Part shown: positions 15,865 through 23,750 of the stretch, one piece after another | How positions within the stretch are numbered: position 1 is the first letter of the stretch | Layout: the number at the start of each line of letters is the position of its first letter | Assembly (NCBI GenBank): GCA_964514395.1 | Contig: CAZEQK010000027.1 | Coordinates: forward strand, 1 to 41,770 | Length of the DNA: 41,770 bases | Direction: 5' to 3' | From: CAZEQK01 sp964514395 | Lineage (GTDB): Bacteria > Bacillota > Bacilli > Tepidibacillales > Tepidibacillaceae | The notes under the pieces: generated by a model | Seen by the model: only the letters and a program-made list of their open reading frames with translations | Database searches by the model: none | Told to the model about the DNA's origin: nothing | Translations under genes and position numbers: made by a program

Positions 15865-16971
15865 ATGGAGAAAATAACGTTAAGAGAAAAGGAAATATTG
15901 AACATTATAAAATTAGACCCATCTTTAGAACAAGAGGAGATAGCCAAAAGACTAGGTTTAACAAGGTCAGGAATAGCAGGGCATCTTGCTAGATTAATGA
16001 AAAAAGGCTATCTAAAACGAGGATATATACTACAGGAGCAGATGGAAGGTGTTGCTACCATAGGTGGTGCCAATGTAGATATAAAAGGGATAGCCATGGA
16101 AGATTTTCATCTAGGTAGCAGTAACCCCGGTATTATTGTGAAAACTCCGGGAGGTGTTGCGCGAAATGTAGCTGAAAATCTTGCGAAATTAGAGCTTCCA
16201 ATCCATTTGTTTTCCGTCATTGGCCAGGATGAAGAAGGGGATTGGTTACTTAAAGCTACAAATGAGTCGGGAGTTCAGACCGGCTTTGTTGAACGCTTAA
16301 ATCATCAAGGGACAGGTAGCTATTTGTCTATTTTAAATGAGAGTAAAGAACAGATTGCATCTATCTCCGATATGAAGATAATGGAAAGCTTTAATCAGGA
16401 ATTAATGCTGAAGCATTTGCCCCATATCCTGTCAGCAAAAATAATATTTATCGATACGAATTTACCAAGTGAGACATTACATATCCTATTTCAAAAATTA
16501 AAAGAAAAAGAGATACCAATCATTGTTGATCCAGTTTCGGTAGCAAAGGCCTCAAAAATAAAGGATTATCTGAGGCAGATCGATCTCATCACACCGAATA
16601 AAGAGGAAGCAGAAGTATTAACTGGAATAACGATTAATTCAGAGAATACCCTAAGACTAGCAGCGAAAGAATTGCTCGAAAAGGGAGTTAAGAACGTAGT
16701 GATCACTTTAGGAGCGGAAGGGATATTTGCTGCAACCAAAGGAAAAAAGCTATTTATAAAGGGACCTAGGGTGGACGTGATAGATACGACTGGTGCTGGG
16801 GATGCCTTTGTTGCAGGTATTATTTACGGGTTATATCAGCAGCAAGATCTGTTTACTGCATGTCATTATGGTCATACCATGGCTGCTATGACACTAGAAA
16901 GAGAAGAGACAGTTGCAAAAGATGTGACAAGAGAAATCCTAGAAAATAAAGTAGGGGAGCTGTTATCATGA
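15865..16971 (+). CDS. psuK: PfkB-family (pseudouridine) kinase with N-terminal HTH
   Basis: The 368-residue protein fuses a winged helix-turn-helix (about residues 5-50: REKEILNIIK…LGLTRSGIAGHLARLMKKGYL) to a PfkB sugar kinase domain. The kinase part shows GGANVD, the PfkB N-terminal region GGVARNVAENLAKL and the catalytic DTTGAGDAFVAG with Asp313 as base. PsuK phosphorylates pseudouridine; this assignment rests on the 4-nt overlap with psuG. The HTH suggests the enzyme also regulates transcription, or that its DNA binding responds to substrate. The ATG at 15865 is preferred, but the ribosome site (GTGGTGA) is weak; GTG at 15856 is an alternative. Confidence 0.88.
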   Translation: MEKITLREKEILNIIKLDPSLEQEEIAKRLGLTRSGIAGHLARLMKKGYLKRGYILQEQMEGVATIGGANVDIKGIAMEDFHLGSSNPGIIVKTPGGVARNVAENLAKLELPIHLFSVIGQDEEGDWLLKATNESGVQTGFVERLNHQGTGSYLSILNESKEQIASISDMKIMESFNQELMLKHLPHILSAKIIFIDTNLPSETLHILFQKLKEKEIPIIVDPVSVAKASKIKDYLRQIDLITPNKEEAEVLTGITINSENTLRLAAKELLEKGVKNVVITLGAEGIFAATKGKKLFIKGPRVDVIDTTGAGDAFVAGIIYGLYQQQDLFTACHYGHTMAAMTLEREETVAKDVTREILENKVGELLS

Positions 16972-17894
16972 ATGTAGAGATGGAAAGGTATGTCATCATA
17001 AAGGAAGATGTAAAAAAGGCACTAGCCGAGAGGAAGCCAGTGGTAGCATTGGAATCAACGATTATTACCCATGGTATGCCTTATCCCGCAAATGTACAAA
17101 CTGCGATTGAGGTAGAGGAAATTGTGAGGCAGCAGGGAGCCGTACCAGCTACCATTGCCGTCATCGATGGGATGATAAAGGTTGGGTTAACAGAGGAAGA
17201 AATAATAGATTTAGCTCAAAGAGAGCATGTAGTAAAGGCTAGTCGAAGGGATTTAGCCATCATCCTGACAAAAAAACAAACTGGAGCAACGACGGTGGCT
17301 GGTACGATGATTGTAGCAGCATTAGCTGGGATTAAGATATTTGTAACAGGTGGTATTGGTGGTGTTCATCGTGGGGCAAATGAAACAATGGATATATCAG
17401 CAGACCTAGAGGAGCTAGCAAGAACAAATGTGGCCGTGGTTTGTGCAGGTGCAAAATCTATTCTAGATATCGGATTGACCTTAGAATATTTAGAGACAAA
17501 GGGTGTACCTGTATTAGGCTATCAAACTGACGATTTTCCTGCCTTTTACACTAGAAAAAGTGGATTTAATGCTGATGCAAGCATCGAAAATCCCAAGCAG
17601 ATGGCAGAGGTTATCGATGTGAAGTGGAGAATGGGCTTAAACGGTGGGATAGTTATCGCCAATCCTATACCGGAGGAATTTGCATTAGATGAAGCTTTTA
17701 TTCAAGCGGCTATCCAAAGAGCGTTAACTGAAATGAAGAAGCAAAAAATTTCAGGAAAAGAAATCACCCCGTATCTATTAGCAAAACTCGAGGAGATTAC
17801 AGAGGGCAAGAGCTTAGTAGCAAATATAGCCCTCGTTAAACATAATGCAAGAATTGGTTCGTTGATTGCAGTAGAATACGAAAAAATCGAATAA
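16968..17894 (+). CDS. psuG: Pseudouridine-5'-phosphate glycosidase
   Basis: PsuG cleaves pseudouridine 5'-phosphate to uracil and ribose 5-phosphate, working after PsuK. The 308-residue product matches the family throughout: VALESTIITHGMPYPANV, ATIAVIDGMIKVGL, ASRRDLAI, TTVAGTMIVA, VTGGIGGVHRGA and the end block GKSLVANIALVKHNA. It starts at an ATGA overlap with psuK, with AGGGGAG as ribosome site, so the two are translationally coupled. The downstream VTT membrane protein starts 9 nt after and may be part of the same operon, possibly in transport. Confidence 0.95.
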   Translation: MNVEMERYVIIKEDVKKALAERKPVVALESTIITHGMPYPANVQTAIEVEEIVRQQGAVPATIAVIDGMIKVGLTEEEIIDLAQREHVVKASRRDLAIILTKKQTGATTVAGTMIVAALAGIKIFVTGGIGGVHRGANETMDISADLEELARTNVAVVCAGAKSILDIGLTLEYLETKGVPVLGYQTDDFPAFYTRKSGFNADASIENPKQMAEVIDVKWRMGLNGGIVIANPIPEEFALDEAFIQAAIQRALTEMKKQKISGKEITPYLLAKLEEITEGKSLVANIALVKHNARIGSLIAVEYEKIE

Positions 17895-17903
17895 AGGGAC
17901 CTT

Positions 17904-18443
17904 ATGGAGCAGATTATACATTTATTTAACCAATATCAAGCCTATGCAGTCCTTTTAAGTCTAATTATCAATACCATTATAGCTATATTGGGTGTGATTC
18001 CCTCCTTTTTTATTACAGGTGCCAATATTATCTTTTTCGGTTTTATGAAAGGAACATTCATTTCCTTTGTTGGAGAGGCCATTGGTGCAATCGTATCCTT
18101 TATGCTCTATCGTCGGGGCTTTAAACGTATATCCGCTGTACGATTAAAAAGGTACCCAAAACTAAAAAGACTCATTGAACTGCGAGGTAGAAAAGCATTT
18201 CTTACGGTTTTAGCTTTAAGGATTATGCCCTTTGTACCATCTGGGTTTGTCACAATGGCGGCAGCAATAGGTGAGATCTCCCTTGTTTTGTTCAGCTTAT
18301 CTAGTTCCATTGGTAAATTTCCAGCTCTTTTATTGGAGGCTTATTCTGTTTATGAAGTGACCTCCTTTAGCTGGCAAGGAAAAGTGATTCTTATATTGAT
18401 TGGTATTATTTTACTCTATAAGCTAGAAAAATCCTCTCATTAG
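17904..18443 (+). CDS. VTT-domain (TVP38/DedA-like) membrane protein
   Basis: This 179-residue integral membrane protein has hydrophobic segments near 12-35, 40-60, 95-130 and 155-175. It also has the VTT/SNARE-associated core GEAIGAIVSFMLYRRGFKR and ALRIMPFVPSGFVTMAAA. Family members act in lipid flipping or membrane homeostasis; the exact role is not known. It starts 9 nt after psuG with AAAGGGA upstream, so co-transcription with psuKG is likely, though the functional link is unclear. Confidence 0.75.
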   Translation: MEQIIHLFNQYQAYAVLLSLIINTIIAILGVIPSFFITGANIIFFGFMKGTFISFVGEAIGAIVSFMLYRRGFKRISAVRLKRYPKLKRLIELRGRKAFLTVLALRIMPFVPSGFVTMAAAIGEISLVLFSLSSSIGKFPALLLEAYSVYEVTSFSWQGKVILILIGIILLYKLEKSSH

Positions 18444-18484
18444 TATCCCTAAAATAAGGTTTTGCATAGATTATTATGTATATA

Positions 18485-18500
18485 CCTAAATGAATTTAGG
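18485..18500 (+). promoter_or_regulatory. Small hairpin next to the Hsp20 ribosome site
   Basis: CCTAAA and TTTAGG form a 6-bp stem with a TGAA loop. The 3' arm ends in the first two Gs of the ribosome site (GGGAGAGAG). It could partly hide that site and melt on warming, as in RNA thermometers of small heat-shock genes. The stem is short, so this is tentative. Confidence 0.3.
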
Positions 18501-18512
18501 GAGAGAGTAGAA

Positions 18513-19049
18513 ATGGATTTTAACCCATATAATATGAAAAAGCTTCAGGATTTAATGAATAAAAATGGTGAATTTTTTGATACGTTTTTCGGCAAAAGTC
18601 CATTTAACAAAAATTTTTTTGAAAAAGTGATTGAAAATGGTAATATAGTCGATGAGGATGAAAAAGCTGGCGAAAATGAAGGACATATGAGTCAAGCCAA
18701 TGTATCAAACGGTAGGGATATACCGATGGATATTATTCAAAGTAAGAATGAAATATTAATTGTATTTGAAATCCCAGGCATAACAGGTAAAGAAGACGTT
18801 AATATTAAAATACTAGGTTCTTCACTAATTATCGATGGTGAAATAAAACGAGATTATACGCTATCACATCATGATAAAACAAAGTTTGGAAGAAGAATGG
18901 GTGAATTCTATAAAAAGGTTCATCTACCTGCTATTGTTGATACGAAACGGATACGGGCAAGATATAAAAAAGGATTATTAGAAATACGTATTCCTACTTT
19001 GAGGCAAAGTAATAATGAGAGAATATCTGTTCAATTCCCTCAGGATTAG
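18513..19049 (+). CDS. Small heat-shock protein, Hsp20/alpha-crystallin
   Basis: The 178-residue product has a 70-residue variable N-terminus rich in Phe, Asn and Lys (MNKNGEFFDTFFGKSPFNKN). The alpha-crystallin domain runs from about 75 to 168 (DIPMDIIQSKNEILIVFEIP, then VHLPAIVDTKRIRARYKKGLLEIRIP). The C-terminus carries a short I-x-I-type motif (IRIPTL). Such proteins hold unfolding polypeptides as oligomers. The consensus A-x-x-x-n-G-V-L is seen as ARYKKGLL. The ATG at 18513 is preferred over one at 18462 because GGGAGAGAG precedes it. Some spore-former paralogues (CotM-like) are coat proteins, so either role is possible. Confidence 0.85.
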   Translation: MDFNPYNMKKLQDLMNKNGEFFDTFFGKSPFNKNFFEKVIENGNIVDEDEKAGENEGHMSQANVSNGRDIPMDIIQSKNEILIVFEIPGITGKEDVNIKILGSSLIIDGEIKRDYTLSHHDKTKFGRRMGEFYKKVHLPAIVDTKRIRARYKKGLLEIRIPTLRQSNNERISVQFPQD

Positions 19050-19088
19050 CTTGTGATCGCCTAGGGGGAAGGAAAAGCTGGTGATGAT

Positions 19089-20441
19089 ATGATAGAAAAA
19101 ATGACAGAGGATCAACTATTAATTCTGACAATTAAAAATCTCAAGGAACTAAAAAGGGTTGAATTTCAACAGATGATTGATGAGCTTCAGCCCTATGATG
19201 TTGCCCAATTATATAAAACATTACCTGAAAAACATCGTCATAAATTTTTGGTCTTTTTATTTCCTAAGCAAATAGCGGAAATGGTGGAGGAGCTAGAGAG
19301 TGACTATCAGGCTGATGTACTACAGAAGCTTGGTGTGGAGAAAGCCTCAGCAATATTTGACTTTATGGATAATGATGATTTAGCAGATCTATTCAATGAA
19401 TTATCTGTTGAAAAAATAGAAGAATATTTGGCAGCGATGGATCATGAGGATTCACAAACAGTAAAGGATTTAATGCAATATCCTGCTGATACAGCAGGTG
19501 GAATTATGACCAATCATTACGTTTGGATTAGAAGCTATTATACGGTTAGAGAAGCGGTGGACAAGTTCAAATCCTTTGCTTCCTATGCTGAATCACTAAG
19601 CTACCTCTATGTGTTAAACGAAGATAAACAGCTTGTTGGTGTTGTATCCTATCGAGATTTATTATTGGCAGATATGAAAGAGAAAATTGAAGATATTATG
19701 TTTACTAGAGTGATCTCTGTTCCAGTAGATATGGACCAAGAGGATGTAGCAAGAACGATTCAAAGGTATAATTTTATTGCGATTCCAGTAGTAGATAATT
19801 ATAAACTAGTCGGAATCATTACGGTTGATGATGTAATTGATGTTTTTATCGAGGAAGCAAATGAAGATATTGAACGACTATCCGCTTCAGGTAAGGATAT
19901 TGATTTTAATACAAAGGCTATCGTGGCAGCCTATCGCCGCTTACCGTGGTTGATTCTATTACTTTTTATTGGATTAATTTCCGGCAGTATTATAAGCAGC
20001 TTTCAAAATACATTGCATCAGGTTGTGGCATTAGCCTATTTTATGCCAATGATTGCAGGTATGACAGGGAATACTGGTACCCAATCACTAGCTGTAGTGG
20101 TTAGAGGCCTAGTCTCTGATGATCTTGATCAACATGCTATCTTAAAATTAATTTTTCGTGAGCTTCGGGTGGGAATGCTGATTGGTTTAACCAATGGGGT
20201 ACTAATATTCTTAGTGGCTTCCTTTTGGCAGAATCTTACCTTTGGCTTTGTCGTTGGTGGTTCATTGTTTGCAACTTTGATTATCGGTACCTTGGCCGGA
20301 ACGATTATCCCTTTAATTCTATATAAATTTGGTGTCGATCCTGCCATTGCTTCAGGTCCGTTGATTACGACATTGAACGATATCTTTTCTTTATCCGTTT
20401 ATTTTGGAATGGCAACCCTCTTTCTTTCCTATTTAACCTAG
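19089..20441 (+). CDS. mgtE: Magnesium transporter MgtE
   Basis: The 450-residue protein shows the full MgtE layout. An N-terminal superhelical domain (about 30-130, with FDFMDNDDLADLFNELS) is followed by two CBS domains (135-255, LSYLYVLNEDKQLVGVVSYRDLL and FIAIPVVDNYKLVGIITVDDVID). Five membrane helices (285-450) form the pore, including MPMIAGMTGNTGTQSLAVVVRG. MgtE is a homodimeric Mg2+ channel gated by cytoplasmic Mg2+ through the acidic N and CBS domains. The ribosome site is GGTGATGAT. No M-box riboswitch lies upstream; it follows the Hsp20 gene by 39 nt and has its own terminator. Confidence 0.96.
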   Translation: MIEKMTEDQLLILTIKNLKELKRVEFQQMIDELQPYDVAQLYKTLPEKHRHKFLVFLFPKQIAEMVEELESDYQADVLQKLGVEKASAIFDFMDNDDLADLFNELSVEKIEEYLAAMDHEDSQTVKDLMQYPADTAGGIMTNHYVWIRSYYTVREAVDKFKSFASYAESLSYLYVLNEDKQLVGVVSYRDLLLADMKEKIEDIMFTRVISVPVDMDQEDVARTIQRYNFIAIPVVDNYKLVGIITVDDVIDVFIEEANEDIERLSASGKDIDFNTKAIVAAYRRLPWLILLLFIGLISGSIISSFQNTLHQVVALAYFMPMIAGMTGNTGTQSLAVVVRGLVSDDLDQHAILKLIFRELRVGMLIGLTNGVLIFLVASFWQNLTFGFVVGGSLFATLIIGTLAGTIIPLILYKFGVDPAIASGPLITTLNDIFSLSVYFGMATLFLSYLT

Positions 20442-20480
20442 ATTTCCCATACATAGGAAAGCATTACTTATGAAACAATG

Positions 20481-20519
20481 AATCCGTGTGGTTACGATGT
20501 AGCCTGCACGGATTTTTTT
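20481..20519 (+). terminator. Terminator of mgtE
   Basis: AATCCGTG-GG-TAC pairs with GTA-CC-CACGGATT with small internal mismatches, followed by seven Ts. Confidence 0.9.
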
Positions 20520-20634
20520 GTTGTTAAATTGCAAACGATATATTATAATGTTTATATAATAACAAACAAAAATGATAATTGTTTATTAGATGACTGGATG
20601 ACGCTAGTTTACTATATATAAATGAAAAGGAAGC

Positions 20635-21414
20635 ATGGTGTGGCGAATGAGTATGGTTAATATAGATGAATTATTTTGGGAAGCAAATTTAGATGAAATG
20701 ATTCAAGGCTATGTCTACCAGGAAGAGTCTGAGGAGTACATATGCCTGGTATGTGGTGAATCCTTTGAAAAGGGAATCATCTACAGTGATGAAAAGCAGT
20801 TTTTTGAGGCGGAAAAGTATATGAAAAAGCATATCGTAGCTGTCCATCATTCTATGTTTCACTATTTAATTAATCTAAATAAAAAATTCACTGGATTAAC
20901 AGAGATACAAAAGGAGATATTACAGCTTTTTCAACAAGGACTTACCGATAAGGAGATAACAGCAGAACTAGGTGGTGGCAGTACTGCTACTATTCGAAAT
21001 CATCGGTTTAAGTTAAAGGAAAAGGAAAAGCAGGCAAAGGTATTTTTAGCATTAATGGCTTTATTGAATCAGAAAAACCAAGATAAGAAGGATTTTATTA
21101 ATATTCACAAGGGGGCGACAATGGTGGATAATCGTTTTGCAATTACAGAAGCAGATCAAGAGAAGGTGATTAAAACCTATTTTGATGAAAATCAGGAAAA
21201 ATTAAATCATTTTCCTAGGAAGGAAAAACGCAAAATTATCATATTAAAGATAATAACCAAGCGTTTTAATAAAAATGTCGAATATTCCGAAAAGGAAGTG
21301 AATGAAGTATTAAAAGCCATTTACGATGATTTTGTCACGCTACGCAGATACTTGATTGAATATGGTTTTATGGATAGAAATCGGGATGGCAGTGCCTATT
21401 GGGTAAAAAACTAG
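20635..21414 (+). CDS. DUF2087-type transcriptional regulator with C2H2-like finger
   Basis: Three parts can be seen in these 259 residues. An N-terminal module holds C37-LV-C40 and H66/H71-H72 (YMKKHIVAVHHS), spaced like a C2H2 zinc finger. A LuxR-like helix-turn-helix lies at about 88-130 (LTEIQKEILQLFQQGLTDKEI). The C-terminal DUF2087 domain is at about 185-259 (FPRKEKRKIIILKIITKRF, VTLRRYLIEYGFMDRNRDGSAYW). It is therefore probably a DNA-binding regulator; its signal is unknown. The start is uncertain: AAAGGAAG sits 4 nt before the ATG and 7 nt before a GTG at 20638, with further ATGs at 20647 and 20653. The next promoter begins 2 nt after the stop. Confidence 0.75.
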   Translation: MVWRMSMVNIDELFWEANLDEMIQGYVYQEESEEYICLVCGESFEKGIIYSDEKQFFEAEKYMKKHIVAVHHSMFHYLINLNKKFTGLTEIQKEILQLFQQGLTDKEITAELGGGSTATIRNHRFKLKEKEKQAKVFLALMALLNQKNQDKKDFINIHKGATMVDNRFAITEADQEKVIKTYFDENQEKLNHFPRKEKRKIIILKIITKRFNKNVEYSEKEVNEVLKAIYDDFVTLRRYLIEYGFMDRNRDGSAYWVKN

Positions 21415-21415
21415 G

Positions 21416-21444
21416 TTGAATATGATATCTAAATTCTTTATAAT
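21416..21444 (+). promoter_or_regulatory. Sigma-A promoter of the uORF/MutS2-like unit
   Basis: TTGAAT (21416-21421), 17-bp spacer, TATAAT (21439-21444). Transcription would start near 21451, giving a leader of about 345 nt before the MutS2-like gene. Confidence 0.8.
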
Positions 21445-21475
21445 AAAGGTAATTGAAAGCGAAGGAGATTGTTTT

Positions 21476-21499
21476 ATGTCTGGAGTTGTTCTTAACTAG
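21476..21499 (+). CDS. Leader peptide (uORF), MSGVVLN
   Basis: A seven-codon frame, ATG to TAG, with GAAGGAG 8 nt upstream and a consensus promoter just before it. Its last codons (CTT AAC TA) form one arm of a long-range stem with 21589-21599. Peptide, stem and downstream terminators together look like a ribosome-stalling attenuator. The inducer is unknown. The ribosome site is stronger than that of many real genes in the window, which argues for real translation. Confidence 0.65.
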   Translation: MSGVVLN

Positions 21500-21631
21500 A
21501 GCAATTTAATAGTGAAACGGTAGGTTAGATAGACTTGAAGGGGAATACTTCTAGTCTTGTTTGTGGCACCTGTTTTTCCGTTTCTAAATAGTTAAGGACA
21601 TCGGCAATCACCATTCATTTATTCATCAGCT

Positions 21632-21657
21632 AGCCATGCTCTTGCATGGTTTTTTTA
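21632..21657 (+). terminator. Leader terminator 1
   Basis: The stem CCATGC-TCTT-GCATGG, extendable by two pairs, is followed by eight Ts. It lies within the transcribed leader, well before the MutS2-like start. Confidence 0.85.
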
Positions 21658-21722
21658 TACTCAAAAAAGCTTTTACATGAATAGAACTATCTTTTTTGAG
21701 GTTGATTAATATACGTGTAATG

Positions 21723-21762
21723 AAAGCGGTAGTGAATGCAATGTTCATTTATCGCTTTTTTT
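21723..21762 (+). terminator. Leader terminator 2
   Basis: AGCGGTAGTGAAT pairs with GTTCATTTATCGCT (two to three wobbles, one bulged T), followed by seven Ts, 33 nt before the start codon at 21796. Confidence 0.8.
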
Positions 21763-21795
21763 CATGCAAAAAAACAATTATGGGAGGGAAACCCT

Positions 21796-23748
21796 TTGAA
21801 TGAATTAGCAAAGAAGATGTTAGATTATAACAAAATCAAAAATATTGTTGCAGGGTATGCGTTATCTGAGGAAGCAAAAAAGCTTATCTCTAAATTAGAG
21901 CCATCGATTGATATCCATATCATCAATCATTGGTTGAAGGAAACGACTGAAGCAAAGGAAATCCTAGCAAAAAGTGCTAGTGTACCATTGCATCAGTTGA
22001 ATGGCATGAATAAACTATTTGAAAAAATGGAGAAGGGAATTAATTTTTTACCACTTGAGCTTACCAATATCGCTGGGTTTATCCATACTGGTGACAAGCT
22101 GAAGCAGTTTATGAAGGATAAAGAAGCTTTGGCACCTCTAGTTAGCTCCTATGCGTATTCGCTTTTTGAGCTAAGTGATTTACGGGAAGAGGTACTTCGC
22201 TGTATTCGTCATGATCAGGTAGATGATAAAGCAAGTCCCAATTTAGCAAAGCTTAGAAAGAAAATAGCTACGATTGAAGTGAAAATCAAGGAAAAGCTAG
22301 ATGGCATCCTAAAATCATCAGCCTATAGTGACTACATTCAGGAAAACCTCATTAGTATGAGAAATGGTAGATATGTGATTCCTGTAAAGAAGGCCTATAA
22401 GCATCAAATTAATGGGTCTGTATTGGACACCTCATCAAGTGGAGCGACAGTATTTATGGAGCCAAAGGGAGTCAGCAAATTACAGGAGGAGCTAAACCTA
22501 CTCGTTGCCGAGGAGGAAAAAGAGGTCTATCAGATTCTAACCTATCTTACAGGCTTAGTAGCCGCAAATAGACGAGAATTAAGCATCAATTTAGAAACGA
22601 TGATACACTATGATTTTATTTTTGCAAAGGCGAAATATAGTCGTGATATCGCTGGTAATCCTGTGGCATTATCAACGGATAAAACCATCATAATCAAAGG
22701 AGCAAAGCATCCTTTAATCGGTAAAAGTGCAATACCTTTACATTTTGCAATAGGTGATGGTTACCGTAGCTTAGTAATAACAGGTCCTAATACAGGTGGG
22801 AAAACTGTTGTACTAAAGACGGTAGGGCTGTTAACGATGATGGTGCAATCAGGACTACATGTTCCGGCTGAAGCGGGGAGTATGTTTGGGGTATTTAGTG
22901 ATATTCTTGTAGATATCGGTGATGGTCAGAGTATTGAACAGTCTCTTAGCACCTTTTCCTCCCATATTAGAAATATCATAAGTATTATGGAACTAGCAGA
23001 TGAGGATTCATTAGTGATTCTTGATGAGCTTGGAGCTGGTACCGATCCTGGAGAAGGAATGGGGTTAGCCATTGCTATTCTTGAAAATATTTATGATAAA
23101 GGTTCTATCACTTTAGCTACGACCCACTACAGTGAAATAAAGGAGTATGCTAATACTAAGCATGGGTTTGCTAATGGTTCGATGGAGTTTGATGTTAAAA
23201 CGCTACTTCCTACCTACAAGCTTCATATTGGTAAATCGGGCGAAAGTAATGCCTTTCTTATCGCATTAAAATTAGGAATGATGAAGACTATTATTGAGCG
23301 TGCTCATGAGATCACCTATAAGGAAAAGAAAGAGTATGTGCAGAAGATCAACAAACAGCCGATGGAGCAGGTGAAAAATGAAGAATTAATATCTCATCAC
23401 ATAAAGCAAAAGGAAAAGGTAGAACGATTAAAAAACACTAAAAAAAGAGTAGTCAAGGAAACGAAGGAAGATGCCTTTAAAATAGGGGATTCGGTCTTTA
23501 TCCCAAGCCTAAATACGACGGGAATTATATGTGAAGGTGAAAATAATAAGGGTGAAATTGGAGTGATAGTGAAAAAGAATAAGCTAAAGCTGAATAAAAA
23601 GAGGGTCTCTTTATATATTAAAGGAGAAGAATTATATCCAGAGGATTATAATCTTGATATTGTTTTAGAATCAAAGGAAAATCGTAAAAAGAGAAATTTG
23701 ATGAAGAAAAAATATGTGAAGGATTTAACGATTGAATCAGAGGAATAA
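21796..23748 (+). CDS. MutS2-like ATPase lacking the Smr domain
   Basis: From TTG at 21796 (GGGAGGG 7 nt upstream) the protein has 650 residues. It has the MutS core (about 150-320) and the ABC-type ATPase with Walker A GPNTGGKT (330-337), signature region STFSSHIRNI and Walker B LVILDELGAGTDPG (Asp410/Glu411). Then follow ATTHYSEIKEYA, a coiled segment and a KOW-like basic domain (FKIGDSVFIPSLNTTGIICE). B. subtilis MutS2 is about 785 residues and ends in an Smr domain; here the protein stops after the KOW-like part, with no LDLRG-type Smr motif. MutS2 is a ribosome collision/splitting factor in B. subtilis. A ribosome-rescue or drug-tolerance role is inferred from that and from the attenuator-like leader. 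Confidence 0.88.
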   Translation: MNELAKKMLDYNKIKNIVAGYALSEEAKKLISKLEPSIDIHIINHWLKETTEAKEILAKSASVPLHQLNGMNKLFEKMEKGINFLPLELTNIAGFIHTGDKLKQFMKDKEALAPLVSSYAYSLFELSDLREEVLRCIRHDQVDDKASPNLAKLRKKIATIEVKIKEKLDGILKSSAYSDYIQENLISMRNGRYVIPVKKAYKHQINGSVLDTSSSGATVFMEPKGVSKLQEELNLLVAEEEKEVYQILTYLTGLVAANRRELSINLETMIHYDFIFAKAKYSRDIAGNPVALSTDKTIIIKGAKHPLIGKSAIPLHFAIGDGYRSLVITGPNTGGKTVVLKTVGLLTMMVQSGLHVPAEAGSMFGVFSDILVDIGDGQSIEQSLSTFSSHIRNIISIMELADEDSLVILDELGAGTDPGEGMGLAIAILENIYDKGSITLATTHYSEIKEYANTKHGFANGSMEFDVKTLLPTYKLHIGKSGESNAFLIALKLGMMKTIIERAHEITYKEKKEYVQKINKQPMEQVKNEELISHHIKQKEKVERLKNTKKRVVKETKEDAFKIGDSVFIPSLNTTGIICEGENNKGEIGVIVKKNKLKLNKKRVSLYIKGEELYPEDYNLDIVLESKENRKKRNLMKKKYVKDLTIESEE

Positions 23749-23750
23749 AA

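Larger units (their letters stand above)
21488..21762 (+). promoter_or_regulatory. Attenuator-like structured leader
   Basis: Three stems nest inside one another. The outermost is GTTCTTAACTA (21488-21498) with TAGTTAAGGAC (21589-21599), 11 pairs including one wobble. Inside it, GAAACGG (21514-21520) pairs with CCGTTTC (21578-21584). Innermost, AGACTTGAAG (21531-21540) pairs with CTTCTAGTCT (21548-21557) with one mismatch. Downstream lie a terminator at 21632-21657, an inverted repeat CTCAAAAAAG…CTTTTTTGAG (21660-21700) and a second terminator at 21723-21762. A ribosome stalled on the uORF would break the outer stem. Confidence 0.65.

Noticed and set aside
19050..19088. Magnesium riboswitch before mgtE
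   Set aside because: Only 39 nt separate it from the Hsp20 gene and no M-box sequence is present there or in the Hsp20 leader.
20573..20587. Second Fur-box candidate upstream of the DUF2087 regulator
   Set aside because: Only the left half matches; 9 of 14 positions agree, no better than expected in AT-rich DNA.
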